DNA of 64,000 bases from positions 62,001-126,000 of the forward strand of contig WFMF01000323.1 in the NCBI GenBank assembly GCA_011033025.1. Direction: 5' to 3'. The notes beneath the pieces were generated by a model. It saw only the letters and a list, made by a program, of their open reading frames with translations, made no database searches and was not told the DNA's origin. This document shows positions 25,173 through 35,409 of the stretch, piece after piece. Every line of letters begins with the position of its first letter. The stretch's first letter is position 1. A program made the position numbers and the translations under genes. This stretch comes from Beroe forskalii. Lineage: Eukaryota > Ctenophora > Nuda > Beroida > Beroidae.

Positions 25173-25458
25173 GGGCTTGGCCTTACCTAAGATTTTTGCC
25201 AAATTTTGAACATCAAAATTAAGTTTAAAATCAAGTTCAAATAAACTGAAGTTTCCTGGAAATCCATCTTTTCGGAATTAAAGCAAACAGAAAGCATGAT
25301 TTTGTCTGTATTTTTAGCAAATTAGGGCTTTTAAATGTGAAAATTAACTTATGAAAATTTAGCCCCCCCCCCCCATAATTTTCAAAAGGCCCCCCTAGAA
25401 AAAATCTAGGGGGGGGGGCTTTGCCCCCACTAGCACGAAAAAGTGTGTAATGGCATGA
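25173..25458. other. Array flank with C/G-run hairpin
   Basis: AT-rich sequence followed by a run of about 13 C, then a perfect hairpin CCCCCCTAGA / TCTAGGGGGG (25390-25399 and 25405-25414) and further G and C runs up to 25428. No reading frame of note. Confidence 0.6.
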
Positions 25459-25735
25459 AGGTACGTGCTTTCTCTGATAGCTTTGTTTGATGAAACAGTC
25501 ACCCGTTTTAGAATTTCGCTACAAAACACCTTTTTTTGCTTTTGTCGCAAATTAAAGTATAAATTCAGTGGCCTATAAATCATAAAAATTGCGCTTCCGC
25601 ACGAAATCTTATTTTTCCGTCCTGGAATAAGGAAAACAAGTGGATACGTGCGTCGTGCCCATACCTATAAAATAAATTTCGTGCTTATTACTGGATTCCT
25701 TACGTAGATATCTGTATTTCATAAGACGAAGGAGA
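25459..25735 (+). repeat. Upstream copy of a ~250-280 bp direct repeat (3' flank of the secreted-peptide gene)
   Basis: Starts AAGGTACGTGCTTTCTC and ends CATAAGACGAAGGAG. It is a diverged copy (small indels and substitutions) of 26302-26552, which begins at the end of the secreted-peptide coding exon. Both copies keep an AATAAA-type signal inside CCTATAAAATAAATT. It therefore looks like the remains of an upstream paralogue whose coding part has been lost. Confidence 0.8.
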
Positions 25736-25894
25736 CACCCAGGGAGACAATACCTGATTAGCATATCAATGGGAAGAGAGGACGCGAATAACGATGCTTT
25801 GTGTGCTGTTAAATCTATATCGGTGTTAGATTATATCATTTGCGTTTACTTAATTCTGCTTTTCTGTTGTTAAAATAGAGAGGTTCGGATCAGC

Positions 25895-26324
25895 ATGAAG
25901 GCTTTGGGCGTGCAGCTACATATCCTCTACCTTATCCTGGCTGTCAGAGGTAAAGTTTTCTTTAGAAAATTAGAAAATACGCAATATTTCAGTGCGAAAA
26001 CTATTGCATGATTTTCTTTAATATTGTTTAAACTTCAATCTCTTGAGTACTTCAATGCAGAAATAATTGAGAATGGCTCATGATCTTTACGCGTGCCTCT
26101 TCACCACTGCTCTTAAATTGACAGGGGCTAGTCGAAGAGGGGTGTACGAATGCCACCACTGGACAGAAGAGGATAAGGCTTGGAGGAAAGCAACTGAGTC
26201 CAACGATGTGGCCATGTGTGAGAGGCAATCCGGTCATGTGTTCACAGGGAACCGGGATACGGCGCCGGGGTGTGATGCAGGCTGTTATTGCTGCAAACTT
26301 AAAGGTACGTGCTTTCTCAAATAG
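25895..26324 (+). CDS. Small secreted cysteine-rich peptide, two exons
   Basis: Exon 1 (25895-25949) encodes MKALGVQLHILYLILAVRG, a typical signal peptide with a hydrophobic core, and ends at GTAAAG. Exon 2 starts at 26125 after TTGACAG in matching phase (1). The mature part has Cys spacing C-x21-C-x18-C-x3-C-x1-C-C: ECHHW, AMCER, PGCDAGCYCC. Reading on to TAG at 26322-26324 gives 84 residues and a seventh Cys (KGTCFLK). An alternative is splicing at the strong donor AAAG|GTACGT (26304/26305), which would leave six Cys, an even number better suited to disulphide pairing, and need a further exon that I did not find. AATAAA occurs about 160 bp past the stop. The family is not recognised. It lies between the satellite and the 3' end of ULK4, on the opposite strand. 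Possible roles such as defence or signalling are speculation. Confidence 0.6.
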
Positions 26325-26552
26325 CTTTGTTTGATGATACAGTCGCTTTTGTTGCAAATTAAAGTAAATTCAGTGGTCTAGAAATTAAGAATGTCGCGCT
26401 TCCGCTCGAAATCATCTCATTTTCCGTCCTGGAATAAGAAAAACAAGTGGATACGTGCGTCGTGCCCATACCTATAAAATAAATTCCGCGCTTTTTTACT
26501 GGATTCCTTACGTAGATATCAGTATTTCATAAGACGAGGGAGTTTGACGATG
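26302..26552 (+). repeat. Downstream copy of the direct repeat, with polyadenylation signal
   Basis: Covers the end of the secreted-peptide exon and its 3' flank. It is the partner of 25459-25735 and ends CATAAGACGAGGGAG. It contains AATAAA within CCTATAAAATAAATTCC near 26480. Confidence 0.75.
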
Positions 26553-26667
26553 ACTTGGTACAACATCAAAGCTTTAAAGTGTCGATTTTGTTTTTTGGTT
26601 AGTTTAGGTGTAGGTAAATCCTCAATAGAACTTTGCTGAAGAGATTGATAAGACCCTCTCTGAGTAC

Positions 26668-26785
26668 CTGTAGTCGCCTGTACATCTACACAGGATCCCC
26701 AGTAAAGGGATTGTCTGTTCTGTTACCTGTAGTCGCCAGTACATCTACACAGGATCCCCAGTAGAGGGATTGTCTGTTCTGGTAG
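26668..26785 (-). repeat. 59 bp tandem duplication at the last visible ULK4 splice donor
   Basis: 26668-26726 and 26727-26785 are near-identical head-to-tail copies, differing at only a few positions. On the minus strand the upstream copy is the end of ULK4 exon 19, and the downstream copy lies beyond its donor. Both end GACTACAG|GT, so the donor itself is duplicated. Reading past the first donor meets TAA at once. Confidence 0.88.
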
Positions 26786-29700
26786 CATGTGAGGCAGGCA
26801 GATCTCCGAGATAGAGAACAGGGTGGAGAGGGTCTCGTCAAGGAGAGACAGCGAGCCGAGACCTGTGTCTCCGTTCTGTATTCCTGGCACCTGAGACGTC
26901 GAGTTAACAGAACAATTAGCCAATTGTGCAATTAATCAACATTTCAGGACTATATTTCATGATGATAAAATGTCTTAAATCTTTAAAATATTATGACACG
27001 AAATTTTTACAAGATCCAGAATGTGATCCTCACTTCCTAAGCCCGAATAGGTGTGTGCTCGCGCGATGTCCTTGATCGCACGGACAAGATCTTAACCCTA
27101 ACCCTTACCACCCCTTTCAAAAATCCTCAGAAAAACAGCATTTGATAAGGAAGATTTTGAAGCAGATCTCACCATTCTGAGAATATCGGCTAGCTGCTCC
27201 ATGTTGACAGCAGCCAGTGCGTGGTGGGAAAGGGCACGTGACGTCATCAAGTGCAGGACAATGGGGAGGGAGGACAGTACGGTGTTCAGTTCCTTGGCTT
27301 GCGCGGAGTTAGGGTTCCGTCTGTTCTCCACCCGCTTCAACACGCTCTCTACTTGATCTGGGAGAAACGGTGAGAATTAGACTATTAGATATGTCAAAGA
27401 GTCACTGTCGTAGCCTTCTCACTAACTTAGTTATTGTATTCGATAATTCGAAATGTACTTAAAATCAGAAACATTATTGCGATACATCCAAAGAGATGGA
27501 GAAAAAGATGCGAATAAGCTAATTGAAACTGAAATTTTCACGGTGCAATGTCGTGTACCCAGTAGCTCAGGTAGAAAAGAAAGCAGTGTTTTTGAGAGGA
27601 ATGATAAGCATTTGTTAGCGTAATCCTCAGTGGTCTTCTTCAGCTCTCTGTCTAGCACTTGGATAAGCCTGGAAAAAGTCATCACGATTAGAATAATATT
27701 GACCATGATGATGATAGAGATTTAACTTTTGAAATGTTTTTATTGCATGTGGCTTGGCAGATTTCTGGTTAAATCAGAGAATACGATTTGTGATAGTCTG
27801 TATGAAAATTATAACTCACTTCATGTTGCAAGCTGCTATCAGTGCCTCGTTTCCAACCAGTAGACGAGATACCAGGAGAGCTGAAAATGACCTGAAAAGA
27901 ATCTATCATTCTCCACTTTTCAAATAAATTTACAAAATACTACATAAATAATAGGATAAACAGGTAGCTATTCGTTTTCCACAATCAAGAAATAATGAAT
28001 GATCATAAATTAAGTAATTTGAAGGTATTGTACTTTCAAAGAAAGCAAACATTTCACGTACTTGCAGGTAGAGTGGTTGTTGCCCATGAGGCCTATAGCC
28101 TGTTGCAGGAGAGCCTTGTCGGACAGGACGCGTTTACAAGTAGCAGTGGGCTTACTCGCACTCAGACCGTGGAGTAGGAAGTTTATTATCTCTTTCTGAG
28201 GAAACGAAAATAGAGGTAATATTTGGGAGATACTTGTTTTTTATCCAAATTCAAAGTGGATAATAGCTCATAATCATACTTAATAGCCGGTAAAATTTGT
28301 AAATGAATAGAAAAAATATCTCAGGAGACACATTTATGTGGAACGGAATATGGGCATTATACGTAAAATCCCCATAATCCCCCTATTTTCACACCCCAAT
28401 TAATGTCAACATGGAATCATGAAATGTTATGATGAGTTATCATGTCTTGTAAGGTACTACCTGTATGTAGGCCTGAGACTTGTTGATGTTGTCCAGCACA
28501 TTAACCAGCCCTATCTTGGAGACCACGTGACCCAACAGAGCAGGGGAGTGGATGGTCATGTTGGTCAGAGCTCGCACGTACGTGATGTACGCCGAGTCAG
28601 TGGCTGGCTGCTTCATCTGCAGTTTCCACAGCGACAGAGCTACGGCGTCTAAACGGGGGGAGGGAAGGAGAGCTAATATCGGCGCATTAGTAATTCGCTG
28701 GTTACGTCATCTTTTATAGCGCGCGGCAGTGCTTGGTGACGTCACATGGCCGGCGGATTACTAATGCACAGGAGTTTAGAGTTTGGGGGGCAGAAAGGTG
28801 GGGAGCAGAGGCTAGGGATGGGTTATTAAAGGGAGGATGAGTACAGCTGAGAAGGGAATGGTTTGAAAAGGGGATCATTTCTCTCTACGCTCTCTTTTGA
28901 ATAGGCTAGAGAGCAGAGAGTCATTCAGTCATGAGTGCGAGAATAAGAGATGGGGGTGGTAAGCTTGAGTAGGGAATAGAGGGTGATGGGGTAGGTGAGT
29001 AGTGATGATCTTATGGGGTAATAAGGCTGGGAAGATGTAGAGTGACGGAGACGCCTAGCGCAAGGGGTTTGAAGGAGTTGGATAATGGGTAAAGGGGGTT
29101 AGAGGGGATCAAAGGCGATTAGAATTTAGAAGAGGTTAGGGGGTAGATCAAAGAGGCGGATTTGGGGACTAAAAGGGGGTTGTTGGGGTTAGAGAGGAGT
29201 TAGTGGGGGTTAGACGAGGGTTAGAGGGGATTATGGACAGTTAGGGAGATTAGAAGAGGATTAAAATAATAGCCTTGGGTTGTCTCACTCACCTTGAGTG
29301 AAATGTTTGGAGTACTGTGACCTGACACTGCTCACGTTTTCCACTATCTTAGCCGCGCACAGTTGTGCTGCCGTCTCCTCTCCCTCCCGCAGACACCTGG
29401 TTACACAGACGAAGGTGCTGCCGGGGATACCCCAGTTACTGTTCACTCCGTCATTCTCCTCCTATGGGGCATGGATCATATAACGTGTATGTGTATGCAT
29501 CGATCAATCGATAAAAGGCGCAAAAATCTGTATTTTCGAGAAAAATTCAATTAAAAGTAAATTGCACGCACTGTAAAATGCGCGTCTTTATCAATCCATT
29601 CAACGATCGATGCATCGGCAGATGTGCTCATATGTGGGTAAGCACCAACTTTATCAGCAACCCACAACCGGTTACACGCATAAGTGAGGGGCTGCATGAT

Positions 29701-32700
29701 ACACCTATCTTTGTTTGTGGGGTTTTAGAAATGCAAAGTTGTTATGGGAGGGTCTTTTCTCATACTTCACCCACAAAAAATATCCCTGACTGAATTCTTT
29801 CCTTATTTCAATGCTGTGTGAAACCCATCCTAACATGTTTCAGATTACCTGGCTAGCAATGAAGAAAATGAGTTCTCCCAACGTTGCCAGAGTGAAGAGT
29901 CGCACTGAGGGGGACCGGGAACTGTCTCGTAACACGTCAGTTAAAACTGTCACGCACTCTCCTGGATAAGAAGGTGGGTTTCAGAATAGTTTTTTTTAAT
30001 CAAATTGTACGAATATGAATCTCTGAGCAGAAGAATGCCCCGAAAAATGGAAAATATCCCATCTTTTGAGATACAAGTTCAAAATTGTCCATCAGGAGCT
30101 TTTGAAACTATGCATTTTTGTCGTCAGCTTATGTATGTCACAAATGTATCATAGTTTCGTAAGTGAAGACTGTAGAGTGTAGACTCTTACCGAGTTGGGT
30201 CTCTGGCTCAATTGTTGTACTGTTCTGTATTAAGGCACCGATTACTTGTACTAGCTTCAACTGTCTGGAATAATATACGATTCATTATAAAACTATGTAA
30301 TCCATTTAGGACAGTATTTCAATTTCTGTATGATCATAGAAGTATTGCGTATGGTCTAGAAAATTTCATGACACTGACATTATTCAGCGCGCAAGATTGC
30401 AGTCAAATTGCGCACTGATAAAATCGAATCCGGTCAATACTCGATTTTGTAATTGTTTTCGCCAGAAATTGTGACAAAAATCGACGTTCCTTACATTTCG
30501 TCTGCAGCTGTTTTGACCAGGTGGGCCAGGGTAAGGAGGAGCTCTGAGTTGACGATGAGGTAGACACAGTTCTCGTAGGAAGTGAGGTTGAAGATGTATC
30601 CCACGCAGTTAGCCAGGTCACGTGTTGCCACGTTCTTACGAGCTGTGGGAGGTCGGCGAGGGGTTACCAGGGGCAACCAGGAGTAAAGTGTACGACAACA
30701 CATGATATTATCATCGGAGCAACAATAATTAGATCTTCATTGTGAAGAAAAGATGATAAGATACTTTGAACAGGGAAAGTTTTTTCTGCATGAAACGTTC
30801 GGAACATCACTCTATTTCTGGACAAAATTCTACAAATAAAGAGTAGTGTCGATTGACAGGCTATTGACTCATTCAGAACAGGCTGTTTAGAATGCCAAAG
30901 TGATTTGTCAATGATTTACATTAAATCGTAGATCTTTTAAGATGACAGTGTTCACATAAAAACTGATGGGGTGAGAAAAACACAAATCTAAATCAGTTGT
31001 CTGAATCATTAATTGTTATGACATAAATCAGTCAGGGAAGGACTTAGACAACAGACTGCTTTTAAACTTACTTTTAGTTCGATAAGTGGTGTCTGAAAAG
31101 TGGTATCTAATTGAAGGTGTGTTATTTGTACACTATGATAGGCTTCCCAAGTATTTGGACTCAGCATTTGCCACATACTATGTGTTTAAAGAAGGCAACA
31201 GACTCTTTCTCAACAGGGAAATGGTAAAATGCCACTATGACTAAGCTAAGTAAAACAGTATATCACGCGGTATGTCACGTAGTACGTCACGTGTTAACCA
31301 CGCGATTACCACGTGGTGACTACTTACAGAGGTAATCCGCCACCTCCACGAGGTGATGAGATATCTCGGAGCCGTCGCACTCCTCCATGACTTCCTCCGC
31401 AAGAGGTTGCCAAGGTAACGTCCTCACGTCACATCGCATGCTCACTGGCTCCTTGAAGACTTTGGGGTTGCCTGCACAAATAGATACAAATAGTTTAAAT
31501 CTATCGTTGTAGATTTCAAATAATTAGTCGGGATAACAAACGAAAAATTTTAGAAATCATCATTTCAAGGCTCATAAAAAAGCTATCAAAAACGTTTTTT
31601 TTAATGCAAGCTCCGTTTACTGATAGAGGGAAGAACTCACCAATAATGGGCTGTGGGATGAGGGTAGCCTGGTACTCTATCATCAGAGTTTCCAGAGTTG
31701 AAGAGGGGTCTAGTTTCACTAGAGAGGGGGTGGAAACTGGAGATATCTTCCTGGACTGCGTCTGAGAGATACAAAGTTTGCTGACAATAAAGTGCTACCT
31801 TTTTTGATCTTATGTGGCTAGAACTATACAAGTATCCAGATCCAACAAATATATCACAAATATTTATCTGCTATCCCACCTGGGCGAGTACTTTAGGGGG
31901 TGGCATCTCAATCTGAGGCATCTGCACCATCGACTCTGTCAGGTGCTCCGTAATGCACTCGTCATCGACATCTCCCAACACCGAACTAGTCGTCCTCTGC
32001 CGCCCTCTGGGTTTGGTTTCTGGAACTTGGCACGCTTCCAGCGGGGGCAGCGGCCTGCCCTGCTCGGAATCACGGGGTGTTTTACGAGGACTGTCTTGAG
32101 AGCTGTCTCGAGAGGTTTTGGAAGTCTCGCGTTTTATTGCTGTTGACGTTTCCCTGCTTCTCGCCACAGGTTCTGGCTCCTTGGCAGGATAGGTGTTTTC
32201 TGTGGGCAGTTCAGAGGGTGCTAGTTCTGAGTCGTCTCCTGCTCCAGCTGTGAATGTTCGGTTCAGACTGTCGGTGATGTTCTCCGATGCTTCTGAAACT
32301 GGGGTGAAGATTATCTCATGCTCAATAGTAGGTATGAAGAACTGCATCATCATAATGTAGATAAAAGAGAGGTTGAAATTACTAAATATAAAGACAACCG
32401 GTTTTAATGATTGTTATACCATAAGATAGTGCCTATCATTATAGATCGTTCTTTTAAATTCAAACCATCATTATTTTGAAGGGTGTCCTCAGCAGGTTCA
32501 GATTTACTTCCATCAAACAAGCTTGACTCAGGAGCGTCTTCCTGGATTGTCATGAAAAAGGAGTGCTTTTCCAGGTCCCTCCAGTTTAGGCGGGTATCAG
32601 GGTTGGGGTCAAGCAGGCCAGAAAGAAGGTCTATGAGTTCCTCTGATATTGGAACACCGTCAACTCCACATTCTGAAACGTGATAGCAGCATTGGTAAGT

Positions 32701-34711
32701 GAAGTTTCATGACAAACAAGATAGTCCCTTTGGTTACTGTCCTTTTTGGTTATTGTCCTTTTGGTTATTGTCCCTTTGGTTATACTAAGGATCTTATATA
32801 TTTCAAAGTTTATCAATAGTCATGTGTCAAACGTTAATATACTATTATCAATTATGGCATAATCACAAACCTGGTAAACTGATATGTTTAGCATCAGTTG
32901 CTGTTGCGACAGGAATGCGTCTAGATCCATCTTTCCTTCTGTCCTCCTCAGCTTTAATTCCCTCAGTGATTTCCTCGAGAGTTGCACCTGGGAATGGTTC
33001 TCGCCCTGAAGAATAAATTGTTTAATCTGAGTGATTTACACTTACAGTTTAATAGAATCATTACACCATTTCCTAATACCACAAATATTATGAACAATAT
33101 CTGTGTAATGCGTTTCTCAATTCTTGAATAATGAACTATGATGATTCAATCATTTGAAACTTCTACATAGTTGAGATAAGACCCGAAGCAGTCACCCTGG
33201 TAGCAGTCTCCAAGGTAGAGCACTATCAAGTGCAGTGAGTGCTTCCACAGACCACAAGAATGAATAGCAAAGAATCAGCAATTCCATTGTAATACCTGTT
33301 AGCATGTGGTAGAGAATAGCACCGAGAGACCACAGATCACTGGCATAGCTCCATGTGTTGTTTATCAAGGCTTCAGGACAGCAGTAAAGTGGTGATAGGG
33401 CAGGAGTCACACTCTCGTCAGATGGTTTGGTTAAATCTACTCCCATTAACAAGCCACCAAGTTTCAGCATACCCTTTGAATCTATGTATATCTGAAATGC
33501 AATGAAACTGTATGATAATATGTAGAAAGTAGATCCGTTATCATAAAGATATAAATAAAGACTGATTTACATCAAAATTCCCATTCTTTATAAAAATAAA
33601 ACCATAATAGGAACCTAATATTTAGTCTGAAATCTCATTATATCACACACCTTGTGAGGATGAAGGTTTCTGACAATGACTCCAGCACTATGAATGTTAT
33701 ACAGAGCTTTGGTAAGCTGAAGTGCACAGTTTCGTATAACATATTCAGGTGCAGGAGAGTCCTGAGTCATAGCCATGGCCAGACTACATCCATTACACAA
33801 CTCTTCTATAACCCAGAAATGTGATGCTGATGGGTTATTTGTCATTGAAAGAGCCAAGAAGGCTTCTTAATCTAAATGATTATAAAAAGCAATATTGAGC
33901 AAATTATTAAAGTATTAACAGGATTGAAACAGGAATTAAACATTATTTAACACAGTTAATTCTCAATACTCAAGTGCACCCATATCAGCAAAAGATCATT
34001 ATAACAATGGAATATACTTAGTGAGATTATAATAAAGTATACCTAATGATAAATTGATAACCTGATAAATGTTCAAGGATGAGGGTTTTGAATTAAAATT
34101 TGAATTCTCATATCAATTCAACTTACATGTTTCATACCATTCATAGAATTCAATGATGTTAGGATGCTTAGTTTGTGACAGTAACGACACCTGAATGAGA
34201 TATAAAGGTTTACTATAAATTTATTAATTTTTGCATTGTTCTATTTTTCACAAAATCTCAGATAAATTTCAAATCGAGAAAATTTGCATTGTGAACTAAA
34301 AATTTCTATTTGCCTTTTGAAACCATGGAAATAAGTATCATGAATTAAGTAAACTTATTGCCAATTCATGAAAAATCATACCCACACAAAATAGTAATTA
34401 GCATACCTATTTACAGCATTTGAAGACAAGGTTTCTTTAAAAGAAAGAGTTTATTTCAAGACTTCTATAAGCTTAAGTATGAGTTGTTGTTCACACTTCA
34501 CAATAATCAATCATAAAATTCATGAACCTATAGGTACATAAGTAAAAATAAGAGAAATAACAGAATGTCCTACCTTATTATGAACATATGGCTGATATTC
34601 TTTCTCATAACTGCAAATTGCAACAAAATCTATCTGTCCTTTCTTCCTTCCTTTATATACTGTTGTATGAGATCCACGACCAAGTTCATTGTAGAGAATG
34701 TAGTCATTCAT
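26723..34711 (-). CDS. ULK4: ULK4-type pseudokinase with ARM/HEAT-like C-terminal region, 19 exons, 3' end incomplete
   Basis: Orthologue of Unc-51-like kinase 4, a pseudokinase linked in other animals to cilia and microtubules. Exons on the minus strand: 34711-34574, 34190-34127, 33862-33651, 33491-33296, 33005-32871, 32672-32466, 32298-31880, 31761-31641, 31471-31328, 30642-30495, 30264-30191, 29961-29849, 29461-29293, 28648-28461, 28195-28062, 27891-27820, 27668-27559, 27357-27173, 26890-26727. Phases agree at every join and give about 997 codons. The join of exons 6 and 7 is the least certain: another acceptor at 32341 and donor at 32420 exist. The start is the ATG at 34711 (MNDYILYNELGRGS), matching the family N-terminus. 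Vertebrate ULK4 is about 1275 residues, so the final few hundred are missing here. Either they lie beyond the satellite, or the protein ends at the TAA at 26723-26725. Residues inferred by family comparison, not by database search. Confidence 0.9.
28683..28775. repeat. Inverted repeat with CRE-like sites inside a ULK4 intron
   Basis: GCATTAGTAAT near 28690 pairs with ATTACTAATGC near 28762, and pairing extends imperfectly to about 30 bp per arm. The inner ends hold TTACGTCA and TGACGTCA, which match cAMP-response-element cores. It lies between ULK4 exons 13 and 14 and may be a short foldback element rather than a regulatory site. Confidence 0.55.
28790..29285. repeat. Purine-rich degenerate GGGGTTAGAGG repeat in a ULK4 intron
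   Basis: Several hundred bases dominated by G and A on the plus strand, with loosely repeated GGGGTTAGAG and GGGGATTA motifs. No coding signal. This is simple sequence inside the intron between exons 13 and 14. Confidence 0.55.
32466..34711 (-). other. ULK4 kinase-like domain (exons 1-6)
   Basis: The domain opens with a glycine loop GRGSHTTVYKG. The strand-3 lysine motif is degenerate (DFVAICSYEKE in place of a VAIK motif). The catalytic-loop HRD is VRNLHPHK, and the DFG position reads LGG within GMLKLGGLLMGV. The APE region (CCPEALIN), SDLWSLGAILYHMLTG and the C-lobe segment LLSGLLDPNPDTRLNWRDLEKHSFF are kept. Loss of the catalytic Asp and the magnesium-binding Asp matches the known pseudokinase status of ULK4 in other animals. 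Exon 3 begins with about 12 residues (FLALSMTNNPSA) that appear as an insertion relative to vertebrates, depending on the acceptor chosen. Confidence 0.85.
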
Positions 34712-35078
34712 TTAGTCATAAATTAAGATAATCCTCAATTAGGTAAAAATTATAAAAGTTGCAAGGAAACTGGAAAGGCACTGTCTTAATTTTGAATGAG
34801 TAAGGTCAAAATTTTATTTACTTGCTGACTTGGTAAATTACTGGATACGTCCTTCAACTCTATCCAATAATGAGATTTACAGCACACTGGACAAAATATA
34901 TACTGTTATAATTTCTTAAGTTTCTTCTTTGGTCGTGCTGGGGGAAAAGCACCAAGCAAAGGCATTCATAAATCAAGATTACTGAAAGGGCTACCCAGAA
35001 AAGACTACCTATAAGCATAATATGCAAATCATATCAATATTTAATTCATTTTGGCTAAAATTATGTGTAACAGCATAA
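34712..35078. other. ULK4 upstream region
   Basis: Presumed promoter and 5' UTR side of ULK4 (minus strand). AT-rich; no clear TATA box, CCAAT box or CpG island was recognised. Confidence 0.35.
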
Positions 35079-35295
35079 GGCGCATGTATAGTACATCAGT
35101 TGATTGAATGGAATTGGTCAATTGATCAACTCAATTTGAACCACTGATGTGTTTTACTGGCCTCAAATTACATAAATCATGTTTAAATTTTAAAAAAGTG
35201 TAGTTGTTTCCCTACTAGCTCAAAGATTTTCTGTGTAAAACACATCAGTCGATCGACCAATTCCATTCGATCGAATGATACACTATACATATGCC
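35079..35295. mobile_element. Foldback (inverted-repeat) element
   Basis: The left arm from 35079 (GGCGCATGTATAGT...) is imperfectly inverted in the right arm ending at 35295 (...ACTATACATATGCC). Shared internal blocks include GAATGGAATTGGTC and its reverse complement GACCAATTCCATTC. Arms are about 60-75 bp. The right arm alone recurs at about 37750-37830. Confidence 0.65.
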
Positions 35296-35409
35296 TAATG
35301 AACTAGCTTATTCTGTATAAAATAACTAACAAAATCACTGCAAAAAGTTGACTCACCACGCTGACATCACATGACTGGCAGACAATTTATACACAACGTA
35401 AATACAATT

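Larger units (their letters stand above)
26727..32298 (-). other. ULK4 linker and ARM/HEAT-like helical repeat region (exons 7-19)
   Basis: Exon 7 encodes a Ser/Thr/Pro/Glu-rich linker of about 140 residues with no domain. Exons 8-9 carry a ULK4-specific motif (LIPQPIIGNPKVFKEP) that aligns with a matching stretch before the helical region in vertebrates. Exons 10-19 are leucine-rich paired helices typical of ARM/HEAT folds. Recognisable family blocks include TLATLGELIFFIASQ, VTRCLREGEE with AAKIVENV, HSPALLGHVVSKIGLVNVL, and LPIVLHLMTSRAL. A block of about 40 residues that precedes the helical repeats in vertebrates seems absent, because exon 9 joins exon 10 directly in phase. Confidence 0.82.

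Noticed and set aside
25459..26552. LTR retrotransposon, because of two ~270 bp direct repeats
   Set aside because: The repeats lack TG...CA ends, primer-binding site and target duplication, and the interior is a spliced secreted-peptide gene; duplication of the gene's 3' flank explains it better.
27090..27112. Telomere-like CCCTAACCCTTACC
   Set aside because: Only two degenerate units inside a ULK4 intron; no array.
31814..32146. Plus-strand open frame of 110 codons
   Set aside because: Antisense to the ULK4 linker exon; no similarity or splice support of its own.
32342..32419. Alternative ULK4 exon 6/7 junctions adding residues near 32.34-32.42 kb
   Set aside because: The phase-compatible version leaves an intron of only about 38 nt and reads through a pyrimidine tract; the 32466/32298 pair gives a normal intron and correct phase.
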